64,000 nucleotides of DNA from Hippophae tibetana (taxonomy: Eukaryota > Streptophyta > Magnoliopsida > Rosales > Elaeagnaceae), in assembly GCA_037013495.1 (NCBI GenBank), contig CM072811.1, positions 49,381,952-49,445,951 of the forward strand. The letters are read 5' to 3'. Made by a program: the position numbers and the translations under genes. How positions within the stretch are numbered: position 1 is the stretch's first letter; each line of letters opens with the position of its first letter. Of this stretch, positions 24,585 to 35,578 are shown in pieces. The notes under the pieces are model-generated. The model worked only from the letters and a program-made list of their open reading frames with translations, ran no database searches and was not told the origin of the DNA.

Positions 24585-25744
24585 CCTAATGGTTGTAGAG
24601 GAGACAAAGATTGTGTTTAGGTTTGTCGCCATGGTTGTGGATGTGTCTATTTTCAAACTGGCATTTTCCTTTGCGAGTGCTAATTTACTCTCTAGATGTT
24701 AGTGGTAAGGAAGGGAATAAAAATAAGAGTTTCAAAATAAGATTTGGTTACACCATTTTTAATATTTACTTTTATTGTACTGAATATTAATAAAAATGAT
24801 GATTTCTTTTTTGCTATATAAAGAATAAAAAAGACATTAATTTTGATATTTTGTGACTCATTTTTTATTGTTAAATTAATTTTTTATTTTATTTTATTTT
24901 AATCATTTTTAAAATAATTATAAAGAACACGCCAATTAAGGAGGTCAAAATTCCCCACAAATAATAATTGAATGGATTTAGTTTTGTTGAAAATTTTACT
25001 TCGATTTTGCTTGGTTTTTAAATGTGGGATAATATGATCTCAATGATCAAAATTATTAATTTATTGAATATTATATTATATATATATATAGATAAAAATG
25101 AAAATAATTTAATATTTATAAAAAATTAAATCAAAATCAAAATCAAATACATTAATTATACATAAAACATCGTAATTTTTAATTTATTATCGCTTATTTA
25201 ATTTTTTAGATAAAACACCTTGCATTCTTGTTTCATCCCGTTATATTAATCTATTAGTACTCAAATGGTAATAGTAACATGAAAATTTTGTAGTTCTATA
25301 TTTTAAGCAATATAAATACAGTTTAGATTTCAATAGTTGTATTTTAATAATATCGAATTATCATTTCTTACGTAAGTAACGACAATTCATATAATCTATT
25401 TGATATATAATTGAAAAAAATCAGTTTTCATGTTGAAATGATTTTGAACACTTATTAACATAAGACTAATATATTTTGACGTGTGTATATTGACGCATGT
25501 ATCAACTTCTAACAAAATAAATTAATTTTCTAAAATCTCATACTATTGTTGTTGGAAAATGGGAAAAACCCTACGATCTTCGTATGCAATCTGTAATTCG
25601 TATTCATGCTACTTATTACACTTCAATGTTTTTGTACAATTTTATGTTTAATTGTTATATTTTTTTAAAAAATTATTAAGATTATATGAAACCTAAATCC
25701 TAGAAAATCAATACGATGAATCTGATTAAATATCCAAATCACTC
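24585..25744. other. downstream part of the right array unit
   Basis: Contains the relic of a cysteine module just after the gene (to about 24680), then AT-rich DNA matching 16640-17199 and 20800-21375. There is no gene. Confidence 0.65.
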
Positions 25745-27045
25745 TATATAGGTATGGAATCAAGGTAATAGTATATATAGAGTATATTTTTATACCTATT
25801 TATGCATTATTTAAGTTGTATTGTAACTAATTTGTTCTTAGCATTCGTATAACATTTTCCTTAGTAGCTATCATCAAGCTATCATTGTGTATATAAAGTT
25901 TGTTATAATCACCACAACAATGTAACAACTTTGATTCCATTTTTTCTTATTCTCAGCTTTTGCTTTCCGAGCATTCTATGATATTAGAGTGGTTCTTGCT
26001 TTCCTCGTGAAAGTTTGTTCATCATCTCGACCTTGAGACCTATCTTTTACAATGGTGTCTTCCTCCTCATCAATTGTTACTTTTGATGGTAATGCTTCAG
26101 CAGTTTCTGCTTGGCATTTCAATTCCTTTATACCTTCTTCAATTCTTATCAATCCTAGCATCTCAATTAAACTGGATCATACGAATCACCTTCTTTGGCT
26201 TGAGCAATTGGAAAGTGTGGTGATTGCGTATAGATTAGAGAAATTTCTTGATATTTCTCAATCTGTTCCAATAAATTTTATCTCCTCTTTTGCTCTTGGT
26301 TTTTTTGTAATGAATCCAACTTTCTTTGCCTGGAATCAAATGAATAACCTTCTCAAATCTTATATTTATAACTCGTCAATAGTCATATGCTTCCTTATGT
26401 GTCTAGTCTTCCCTCAACTATTCATTAGTGGTGTGCTCCATCAGAAGTTTTTATTCCTCATCTCGTGCATGGTTGATGGAATTGCATGATAAACTCAATC
26501 AAATTAATCATCTGTCTATGATTTGTGAATCTATTCCTTACAAAGATCTTTTTATGTACATTCTATGTGGACTTGTTTCAGATTATCTTGGATTCATAAC
26601 CTCTCTTAACATGAGACAAATTGAACCTAATCTTTTTGAATTGCAAAACATGCTTATGATGGAGGAACAACACGATATTACTCAATCAAAGGCTAATAAT
26701 GAACTTCACGTTCTTCAAGCTAATTTTGCAAAGATGAACACAAGAAGCAATTCCACTCAATTATCTATGGCTAATAATAATTCTTCAAATCATATATCTA
26801 AATAATCATCATGGAATTTATATCAAATTTTGAAAGAAAAAAGAGTTATGTCTAAGTCTAGCGATCAAGAAATATGAGGTATATCCAATTGGAGAGGCAA
26901 ACGTGGTAAGGATGGTGGTAGAGATGATCGACCTTAGTGTCAGTTTTACGTCAAAACTTGTCACAATGTTATTCAATGTTTTCAACTTTATAATATTCTC
27001 ACTGATTCCCTTGGTTCTTTATTTAAGAAGCTTAGCAAAGCATTG
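25745..27045 (+). mobile_element. Ty1/copia fossil, plus-strand fragment with gag remains
   Basis: A tRNA-Met-like primer site (TGATATTAGAGTGG) lies near 25978. It is preceded by LTR-like DNA with a TATATAAAG box, and followed by a frame containing the copia gag signature (ISIKLDHTNHLLWLEQLESV). Gag remains extend to about 26805. No downstream polyprotein parts or second LTR are present. The fragment is broken, with several interruptions. The left edge is uncertain; the right edge abuts an opposite-strand copia fragment near 27045. Confidence 0.7.
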
Positions 27046-27049
27046 ATTG

Positions 27050-30000
27050 TTGGTAAACCACACTTGTGGAGTTTGTTTAATGCGACAAACCTTGTTTGTT
27101 TCAATAGAAAGACCAAGGGGAGGTTGCATATAGACTTATTCATGTAGATCCCCATTAAGGAATGCATTTTTTAACATCCATCTTAAAAAGGTCTCATTTA
27201 CTAGCAACAACAACAACTAAGAGGGTACGAACAGAGGAAATACGTGCAACTAGAGCAAAAGTCTCTTCATAATCAATCCTATACTCTTGTGTAAAACCTC
27301 TTGCAACAAGACGAGCGTTGTAGCTCTCGATGGACCCATCAAAGTGAGTCTTGATCTTATAGATCCACTTACAACTAACCACAGATTGATTAGGAGGGAG
27401 AGTAACCATATCACAAGTATGATTTTTGGTTAATGCATCAATTTATTCTTTCATTGCAATCTACCATAAAGGGTTAGTAGATGCCTCACGATAGGTGTGA
27501 GGCTCATAGAGTGTAGTAAGGGCAATGTAACAATGATAGTCAAGTAAATGTGTAGGGACGGATCTTACCCAAGTTGAGTGGCAAGATGAAATATCTTGTA
27601 GAGGATCTTCAGGCGGAGCAGGAGCAGGGAACCTATGCTTAAGATGGGGTAGCTCGTCATCAACCTGTCTAGGAGAATCATCAAAAATATCTGAAGATTG
27701 AATAGAGAAGTCCAAAGAAGGATCAAGAGTATCTGTAGAAAGAACAGGAGACTCATCTGAAAACATTTTAAAAACATTTGAGTTAGTTAGGGAAGAACAA
27801 AAGTGAGAAAGTTCAATAAATAAGTGGTGTTCTCAAAAGACAACATTACGAAAAGCACGAAAACGATGCGAGACAGGATCATAGCATCAATACCTTTTTG
27901 AGTTTCACAATAACCAAGAAAACAAAAAATTCCATATTGAGGCTCAAGTTTGTTATGTTCATGAGGCTAAAGAAGAACAAAACATGTAGATCTGAATGAG
28001 CAAAGGTAATGATAGTCAGGGGATGACCTAAAAAGGTGCTCATATAAAGTCTGATTATGAATGAAAACACTTGGAATGCGATTAATGGAGAAACACAACA
28101 TGAAGAGCGACTTCACCCCAAAATGAGGCAAAAACTTGGGCAGAAAGAAGAAGAGCATAGACAGTGTCAAGAATATGACGAAGTTTTCTTTCAACTTAAC
28201 CATTTTGTTGATAGGTGCCTGGATATGTTAGATGATGTACAGTACCATAGGAATGTAAGAGAGCTTGAAAAGAATTTTTAGTATATTCAAGAGGATTATC
28301 AGATCGAAAAGTTTTGATATGTTTGGAGAATTATGTTTCAACCATTTTTGCAAAGTTATTATATATTGTTAAGATTTCAGAACGAGATTTCATAGGAAAG
28401 ATCCAACTATAACGAGAATAATCATCAATAAAAACAACAAAATATCGAGATCCACCAATACTAGTAATAGGAGAAGGTCTCCAAACATCAGAATGAATTA
28501 ACTCAAAAATACTATTAGAGATAGATTCACTATTATTGAAAGGTAAAGCTGATTATTTTTTTAACTGGCATGACGTACAATCAAAATTATCTTTAGACAC
28601 ATAACCCAATAGACCTTTAGAAGCTAACTATTGTACCCAAGTGGATGAGGCATGACCAAGACAAGAATGTCAAAGTGCGAGATAAGGTAAGGGAGAAACT
28701 ACAGTAGTTGCAGCAACAACAGAGGCAGGAGCAACAAGTGAAAGGTGAAGATTATTCACGAGAAACATACGCCCGACCCTAGGATCGGTCCCAAGATCTT
28801 GTCCCATCCTCAGATTCTGCATAATACACCCAGAATAATCAAAAATAAGGTGATATCCTAGTTCAACTAATTGTCCCATGTAGCATAAATTATAGGATAG
28901 GTCATGTACATGGAAGACCCCAGGAACAAAGAGGTTAGAGGTCGAAACAAAACCTAGACTATTCCCATGCATGATGGAACCATCAACTATATGAATATTA
29001 AGAGTATGTGGTGCATGGTCAAGCTTGGAGAATAAAGATGAGTAAGGTGTCATGTGATTACAACATGCAGAATCAAAAGGCCAAGTTTGAGACTTATTAG
29101 GTAGAATTGAGAGAGTAGTGGAAAGAGATGCATTACCAGCCATTTGAATAGCTTGAGTTATGATATTTTGTAGTTCAGTGGGAGAGAGATTGATAGTGGA
29201 TCCAAAAGACTGAGACTCTACTGAACTGGAAGGCATCAGCAGAGTAAGCTCAGTATTAGCAACAATAGTAGTAGATTTATTACGACGGTAATGATGTGGC
29301 CATGAGACTTGCAATAATTGCAAAACATTTTGTTGCTCTATTTGTGATGATTATTAGAGCCAGAGGAATCACTTGATTACTGAGGTTGCTCAATGGCAAG
29401 AGTAGAAGGAGTAAAACATTGAACTTATTTTGGGCTTGAAGAGTTTCAAGCCAAGCTTCTTCTCTAACCAACTCATTTACAACAGTATCAAGAGAGGGAG
29501 GATGACTACGATTACGAAGCTGACCTCGGATGGGCTCAAAGTCCTTGTGAAATGACATTAGGAACTCATAGAGACAAAATTCATCCCTAACTGTAGCATA
29601 TTGCTGAGCATCCATTGAGTATGCCCAAATTGGATCACAAAGGTCAATTTGGTCCCAAAGGAAGCAAAGTTGATCATAGTAGTCATTGATGGATTGCATT
29701 GGTTCCTGTCAAAGTTGATGCAATTCAACTACTAACTAATATTTCATGGATCTGTGAGTAGTGGAGTACATTTTGGCCAATATATTTCATGCTGATTTGG
29801 CATCATCAAAGTTGTCTAACAGATTAGAGATGGAGGGAATGGAAGTATTCCGAATCCATGTGAGGATCATATAGTTGTGACTATCTCATTCAATCATGCG
29901 ACCAAGGAAGGTAGCATCTTCTTCACTTGCTCCTTTGACAGGAATGATAATTGCACTTGTACAGTAATGCCAGAGCATGCGACCCTTAAGAAAATTGCGC

Positions 30001-30886
30001 ATAACTTGAGACCATGATAAGTAATTCTTGGTCCACTCCAATACAGTATTTATGGGGTAAGAAAGAAAAACATCTTTTTATCCATTTGGAAACACAATAT
30101 GCAAAAATGGACAGCAAAAATGAGATTTACTCAAAAAAATGAGTAAGGAGAACCTGAACTGCAAAAAGTCAACAGTCAGTCAACGGTCAACAACCGCAAC
30201 ACACAGTGAACATCGGTCAACAGTGATGTCAGTAAAAAGTGAGAAGACCAGAGTACGGTTGGGAGGCACGTGAATGTGACGCGTGGTTTCTATTGGTGAC
30301 ACGTACGTGGCATCTAACCTCCGATGATTGCGAGACTTCCACGGTTGTGTATATTAGAGTAGGATGCACAGCGGCGTTTGGTTTCAATTGGTAATGCATG
30401 AAGAGATGTGTATTTCCTTTGAGTGGCACGTGAGGGAGCATGCAGACTCCGATGGTGTCAATGATTCCCTGGTTGTGTAGATCGGAGCGAGACAATCACT
30501 GTACTACCTCTAGAAATGTTATCATAGTAAAATGCACGGCGAAAAAGGTGATTGCAGTGGTTTGTGTCGTACGAGACTCCTAAACAACGACAACTGTAGG
30601 CCCAGAACCTAAGGACAATGGTTGAAAGACGTCGGAGGTTTAACGGTGAGTGGCTACAGCGGCTGTTGTGACAACATAAGCTATAAAGGTGGAGTAATAC
30701 TAGAAAAACAAGATTGTTAATAGAAAGGTAAGAACAATGACTCTGATACCATATTAGAAATACGTAATGATTTTATTTTATTTTGTGAGTTAAGAAATAT
30801 ACATGATGTTTTTATATAGAAGTTACAAGTAAACTAGATATATATTAACAGATATATATTAATATGTTAATAGATATAAATTAACA
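27050..30886 (-). mobile_element. Ty1/copia fossil, minus-strand, truncated, same family as the copy at 14589
   Basis: One terminal repeat is at about 30752-30886, similar to that of the 14589-16502 element. Beside it is a tRNA-Met primer site (about 30738-30751). Reading leftwards come gag (about 29280-29800), a protease/linker region (about 28670-29280, with WPFDSACCNHM), integrase-region remains (about 27460-28660) and the start of reverse transcriptase (27194-27409, CKWIYKIKTHFDGS). The rest of reverse transcriptase, RNase H and the other repeat are missing. It is broken, with many interruptions. It supplies the parts that the smaller copy lacks, showing the family's full layout. At its right edge it abuts the array unit that holds the three-module peptide gene. 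Confidence 0.85.
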
Positions 30887-31440
30887 GTTTTTATGTTTAA
30901 ATAATTCTAAGGTCACTTACAATATTTTGATATATGTGTATTAATACGTGTATAAATTTAGATTAATATCATACAATTTTTTGTATCAAATAATACTTTT
31001 ACTTAGATTTTAACCTATTGATTGAAAAGGAAGAATAATAACACTAAATAAATCATAAATATCATACTATTGGTGCTTAAAAAATAGGAATTATAACCCT
31101 ACAAATTTTTCGAATCGGCTGCCTCTTTAACAATGAAAAAAAGATGCAAAACATTGCACCTATAAATCTACAAATTAAGTATCTACTAATTATTATTATT
31201 ATTATTATTATCATCATCATCAAGAAATGGTATATGTTTACCTTCTATTTTGAGCAACAAAATAAAAGAAAGGGAAATGCATTTTTTCTTAAATTCACTA
31301 CTTAATATTATTTAAGTATCAAAATTTCACAAAATCTTTTTTTCTTGTTATATTAGCCATACTTTACATTTTTACCACAAAATTCCTTATTAGTGTTATA
31401 AAAGAAGTTATGTGTTAACCGTATTGATAGTATTCAGTAA
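30887..31440. other. array unit upstream of the three-module gene
   Basis: AT-rich DNA matching the stretch that starts at about 12310 in the left unit (TTTTTATGTTTAAATAATTC). It holds an (ATT)n/(ATC)n microsatellite at about 31189-31222. There is no gene. Confidence 0.65.
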
Positions 31441-31670
31441 ATTACTTGATGAAAAAGGAAGTATTGGATATACTTTCCTTAGATATTATAGCTACCATAT
31501 ATAACACTACAATTTACATATAAAAGTAATTTACTAGAGGATCAACTACACAATTATTTCATTGGTTTTATCAAAAAATTAAAAACGATTTACTGGGAAA
31601 TCGTGCTTTCGTGTAACAAGCTAGCTAGCCTAATTACAATTTTCAGTAATAATATTTATTCAAAATTAAA
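31440..31670 (+). promoter_or_regulatory. conserved upstream region of the cysteine-rich peptide genes (copy 3)
   Basis: Shares the TATA element CATATAAAAGTAA at about 31517 and the flanking phrases with the other copies. The ATG lies about 150 bp downstream, some 30 bp further than in copies 1 and 2. Confidence 0.55.
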
Positions 31671-32478
31671 ATGGAGAAGGCATCAACCATGATGACTATG
31701 TGGGTGATGCTCCTCGTAGCCTCGTGTTAGTCTCTTTTTTTCTACTATTACTTTTGCTCATTGATATTATCTCTATTTTCATTCATGAATCATGATATAT
31801 ACAATGTTACTCTGCCTAAAATTTCTCTTATGTCATACGTTCATTATTCAAATTTATAGTTATTTAGAACCTTAGCACAAGCTGTCGTATGTAAAAGTGA
31901 TTTATAAGTTTTCCTCTTATAAATCCCAAAAAAAAAAATCCATGTTTTCGGAGCTTTTTAACCTTTGTAAGAGGTTATATATAGATCACTTGCTATATGT
32001 TTTCCTATATATTGATTAGATTTCAAAGTGGCTAATAAAATAATTTATTGTTTGCTCAACTTTGTTTGCAGGTTTATTTCAATTTGCGAAGGTATATGCA
32101 TCTGAAATGCAAACAATCAATGATGTCACACGCAAATGTAGCACTGTGGATGACTGCATAGACATTGTTTGTTTCCCAGAGTTCAAGAAAGTATGCTTCA
32201 ATGGCTTGTGTCAATGTAAGCATGCAACTTATCAAACAAGAACAAGCAATGATGTAAAATGCAGCAAAATGGATGACTGTAAAAATATTGTATGTTTCCC
32301 AGAGCAAACAAAAACATGCTTAAATGGAGTTTGTGAATGTTTGAATGTCTATGAAGTTGACGCACCTGCTCCATCTGCTTCTAATCGATGTGGAAGAGAC
32401 AAAGATTGTGTTAGGTTTTGTCCCACTGGTTGTGGACGTGTCTATTGTCAAATTGGCATTTGCTTTTGCGAGTGTTAG
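31671..32478 (+). CDS. cysteine-rich secreted protein with three modules, 153 aa (NCR/defensin-like)
   Basis: Exon 1 is 31671-31725 (donor GTTAGT) and exon 2 is 32072-32478 (acceptor TTTGCAG). The 462 bp give 153 residues. The signal peptide is residues 1 to about 28 (MEKASTMMTMWVMLLVAS, then CLFQFAKVYA). Three cysteine modules follow. Residues 41-67 and 82-108 are each C-X5-C-X4-C-X7-C-X4-C-X1-C. Residues 125-153 have eight cysteines, C-X5-C-X3-C-X3-C-X4-C-X4-C-X1-C-X1-C. Linkers are polar (about 69-81) and Ala/Pro-rich (DAPAPSAS). The six-cysteine spacing and the intron inside the signal peptide fit nodule-specific cysteine-rich or defensin-like peptides. Most members have one module, so three in one precursor is unusual. 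It probably acts outside the cell or in a vesicular compartment. Whether it is cut into separate peptides is unknown. I do not recognise an exact named homologue. Confidence 0.8.
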
Positions 32479-34399
32479 TTTACTTATTGAATTTTAATTG
32501 TTGGGAATAATTAAAAGAGTTTCTTAATAAGATTTGGTTACATCAATTGTAATCTTTACTTTTTATTGTATTGAGTATTAACCTATTAATCAATATTGTT
32601 AAAGAATTTCTATATTTGAGTATGATTTTTCAGTTTTTAAATTACTTATTTCACATCTTAGTTTAAAAAAATTATAATATTATATGAACACATATTTTAT
32701 ATTAGATATGATTCAAATGCATATATTTCGTTTAAGGTCTCACATTAATACATTGCACAAAGTATACATGATAAGAAAGTTTATATCATCAATGTATCAA
32801 GAAAAAAATTAATAAATATTATCATAAAATATATATATATATATAAGCTTTGATATAATTAAGGTGTGACAACTTTCAACTATGAGTATTAGTGAAATTA
32901 AACTAGACATGATTGTGTAAAAACCTATTTTACTTCCATAATCCATTGTTAATTTTATTATCTTTTATTTTATATATAACTTACTTATTTGATCGGTTTG
33001 GCTTCTCATCTTTCTAAAAATAATTCACTTTTTCTTATATTTTGAATAGGTATTTTACGTATATTTTTAATTTAATACTTGATATAAATATATTTTCATA
33101 AATAATAAAGATAAAAAATATTAATATTATAAATATGTATTTAAAATATTATAGAAATTGAATATATGTGTAAAGTATTTATGAAGATTTATGGAATGTA
33201 TATTGATATGGATTGGAAAAGAGAAAAGTTGAGGATTAAAATACAAAGAGAAGATAAATTGATACTAGGGATTGAAGAATTAGAAATTTAGAAGTGAATA
33301 ATTGGAAAAATGTACTAGAGAAATAATTTAGAATTAAGAGAATTTAGGGAGGAGATAATATAGTGATTTAATATTACATTAAGTATTTATAATTTTATCC
33401 AATAAAATTATATTATGCTAAGTGTTTGTAAAAAAATTATGATATATAATAGTAATAATAATAATCTTTATGTCCAAAAATTATGTAGCTAAAAAAAGAT
33501 ATTTGAATTAAATAATGTTAAGTATCACTAGGAAAATGAATAATAACATATAATACATTTATATAAAAAGTTGTTATCAAACCATGTATTTGTATTACTT
33601 TAATAAATAAATACAATATAGATAATTTTAATTTAATAATATCCGATAAATAGTAGGTGACGTTATTATATGAAAATTAATAAAATAATATAAATAAAAT
33701 AAATACAATAATTAGGAGATTTGAATAAGACAAAAAATAGTTCGATGATATGAACGAAACAAAAACAAGTTTTTTTTTAGAAAATATAATTTCATTAAAG
33801 ATCAAAAGGTAAAATTTAGATAAGAAATCATCAATCTATATATATCAATAATCAAAATTATTAACCAAAACTAAAAATCTTCTTAAATACAAAGAAATCA
33901 TTGAGCTTTTATGTATCGTTCTATTATAAGGTTATTTAATCAACGGTTTGATTGCTCCAATGATATATTGATCATTCTTTAGAAGAAAAAAATCTTAATA
34001 TTATATTATAATATTCACTATTTTCGACATTAAAGATCTAGATAAATATCTAAATTAATAAAAAAAATATAAAATTTATAAACATAAATATGACATAAAT
34101 TATCATAAATAAATACCTAAATGAGAAAAAATCACCATAATAGCATCTAATTGAATAAACAATACAAATATATGTTTTTTATTCAAAACTAAATAAGAAT
34201 AAAGAAATATAAGTAAAACAAACTTAATGGAGAAGGGATATCTTAAAAATAAGATCATTTTCCGACAAAAAATAAATAACTTTTTAAAGAGAAAATAGAA
34301 AATGTTGAAAATAACTAAATGTAATAGTTCTATGATACTTTTGTAGATTTATTATCATCGTAAAAATCATCCAGAAATCGTTCTACCGTATTGATAGTA
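32479..34399. other. AT-rich intergenic stretch between array members
   Basis: Immediately downstream is the 3' flank shared with other members (TTTGGTTACATCAATT). The rest is AT-rich with short runs and no gene or transposon that I can recognise. Confidence 0.6.
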
Positions 34400-34623
34400 A
34401 AGAGTAAATTGCTTGACTAAAAAAAGGGGTATCGGATATCTTTTCCTCTATTATATATATATATTATAGATTATAGATTAGCTATCTTATATAACAGTAC
34501 AATTTACATATAAAAGTAACTTACTAGAGGAGTAACTACACAACTATTCATTGGTATTTGTGCTTCCTAGTAGCTAGCTAGCCTAATTACAATTTTGAGT
34601 GATCATATTTATCCAAGATTAAA
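34400..34623 (+). promoter_or_regulatory. conserved upstream region of the cysteine-rich peptide genes (copy 4)
   Basis: Retains CATATAAAAGTAA at about 34507 and the AGTAGCTAGCTAGCCTAATT phrase close to the start, although the gene behind it is decayed. Confidence 0.5.
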
Positions 34624-35160
34624 ATGGAGAACGCATCAACCAAGATCACTATGTTGGTGATTATTTTCACAAAGGAAAAATTACAACTAAAACACATGAG
34701 ATTTACGAAGCAGCAAAAAATAAAAAATAAATAAAGATATATTGTTATATTTTCCAATATATTGATTAAATTTGAAGTGGCTAACAAAATAAGTTATTGT
34801 GTTCTCAATTTGTGTGTTGGTTTATTTCAATTTGCAAAGGTGTTTGCAACTGAAATAGAAACAATCAATGATGTCACCGACTCAAATGTGGCACTGTTGA
34901 TGACTGCATAAATAATGTTTGTTTACCAGAGTTCAAGAAAATACGTGTCAATGGCTTGTGTCAATGTGTGCATTCAACTGAGATAGGAGCAAGCAATGAT
35001 GTAAAATGTAACAAAAAATGATGAATGCGAAAATATTCAATGTTTACCAGAGGAAACAAAAATATGCTTTAATGGAGTGTAAATGTTTGATTGTCCATGA
35101 AGTTGGCGCACCTATTCCATCTGTTGCTAATATGGTTGTGTAATTTTACCCATAAATGTT
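34624..35160 (+). pseudogene. decayed copy of the cysteine-rich peptide gene
   Basis: The first exon is recognisable (MENASTKITMLV). The second-exon region at about 34819-35120 is clearly related to the gene at 31671, with matches across signal-peptide end, modules one and two and the linker (GTTGGCGCACCTATTCCATC). The intron is shortened, the frame is interrupted several times, and most of the third module is absent. It is the right-most member of the array. Confidence 0.8.
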
Positions 35161-35578
35161 ATTGGTAGGGAATAATTAATAAGAGTTTCAAAATAAGATT
35201 TGGTTATATCAATTATAACCTTTACTTCTTATTGTATTGAGTATTAATTATTAATCATCAACCAAGTAGATTATTCATACATGAAATAAGTAATTGTTGT
35301 GCGTAAATTTGGATGCATTTAGTATTTTTACTAGCCATGGTACAATGTCCTGGATGAGCTAAAATGAAATTCTGCTGCTGAAAAATGGGAATACTTCTTT
35401 AACAAGAAAAAGATGCAAATACACCAATAGATCTACAAATTACATTGCAATTGACCCCCAAAAATGGAGTTGTATATTTGTAATTTGTCTATTAAGTCAT
35501 TCACATGTGAAAGGAAAAAGCCTCCATTTAGTTAAAGAGTATCACATTAAAGATAACACGTACAAGAACTATCAGAGA
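35161..35578. other. spacer between the array and the membrin gene
   Basis: Starts with the 3' flank shared by array members. A phrase at about 35393-35440 (AAAAAGATGCAAATACACC) resembles 31135-31180. It probably includes the 3' UTR of the minus-strand membrin gene near its right end. There is no gene. Confidence 0.55.

Larger units (their letters stand above)
11505..25750. repeat. large tandem segmental duplication (two units) around cysteine-rich peptide genes
   Basis: The left unit runs from about 11505 to 21375, with a copia fossil (14589-16502) and a CACTA element (17200-20707) inserted in it. The right unit runs from about 22005 to 25750 with neither insertion. Colinear matches include 11510/22010, 12060/22520, 13270/23750, the peptide exons, 16503-17060/24560-25250 and 20800-21375/25260-25745. 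Both insertions came after the duplication, because the right unit keeps the unsplit sequence at each site. Copies differ by scattered substitutions and indels, so the duplication is old. Confidence 0.85.

Noticed and set aside
28057-28281. Plus-strand frame within the copia fossil
   Set aside because: It is antisense to the integrase region of the minus-strand element and has no similarity of its own.
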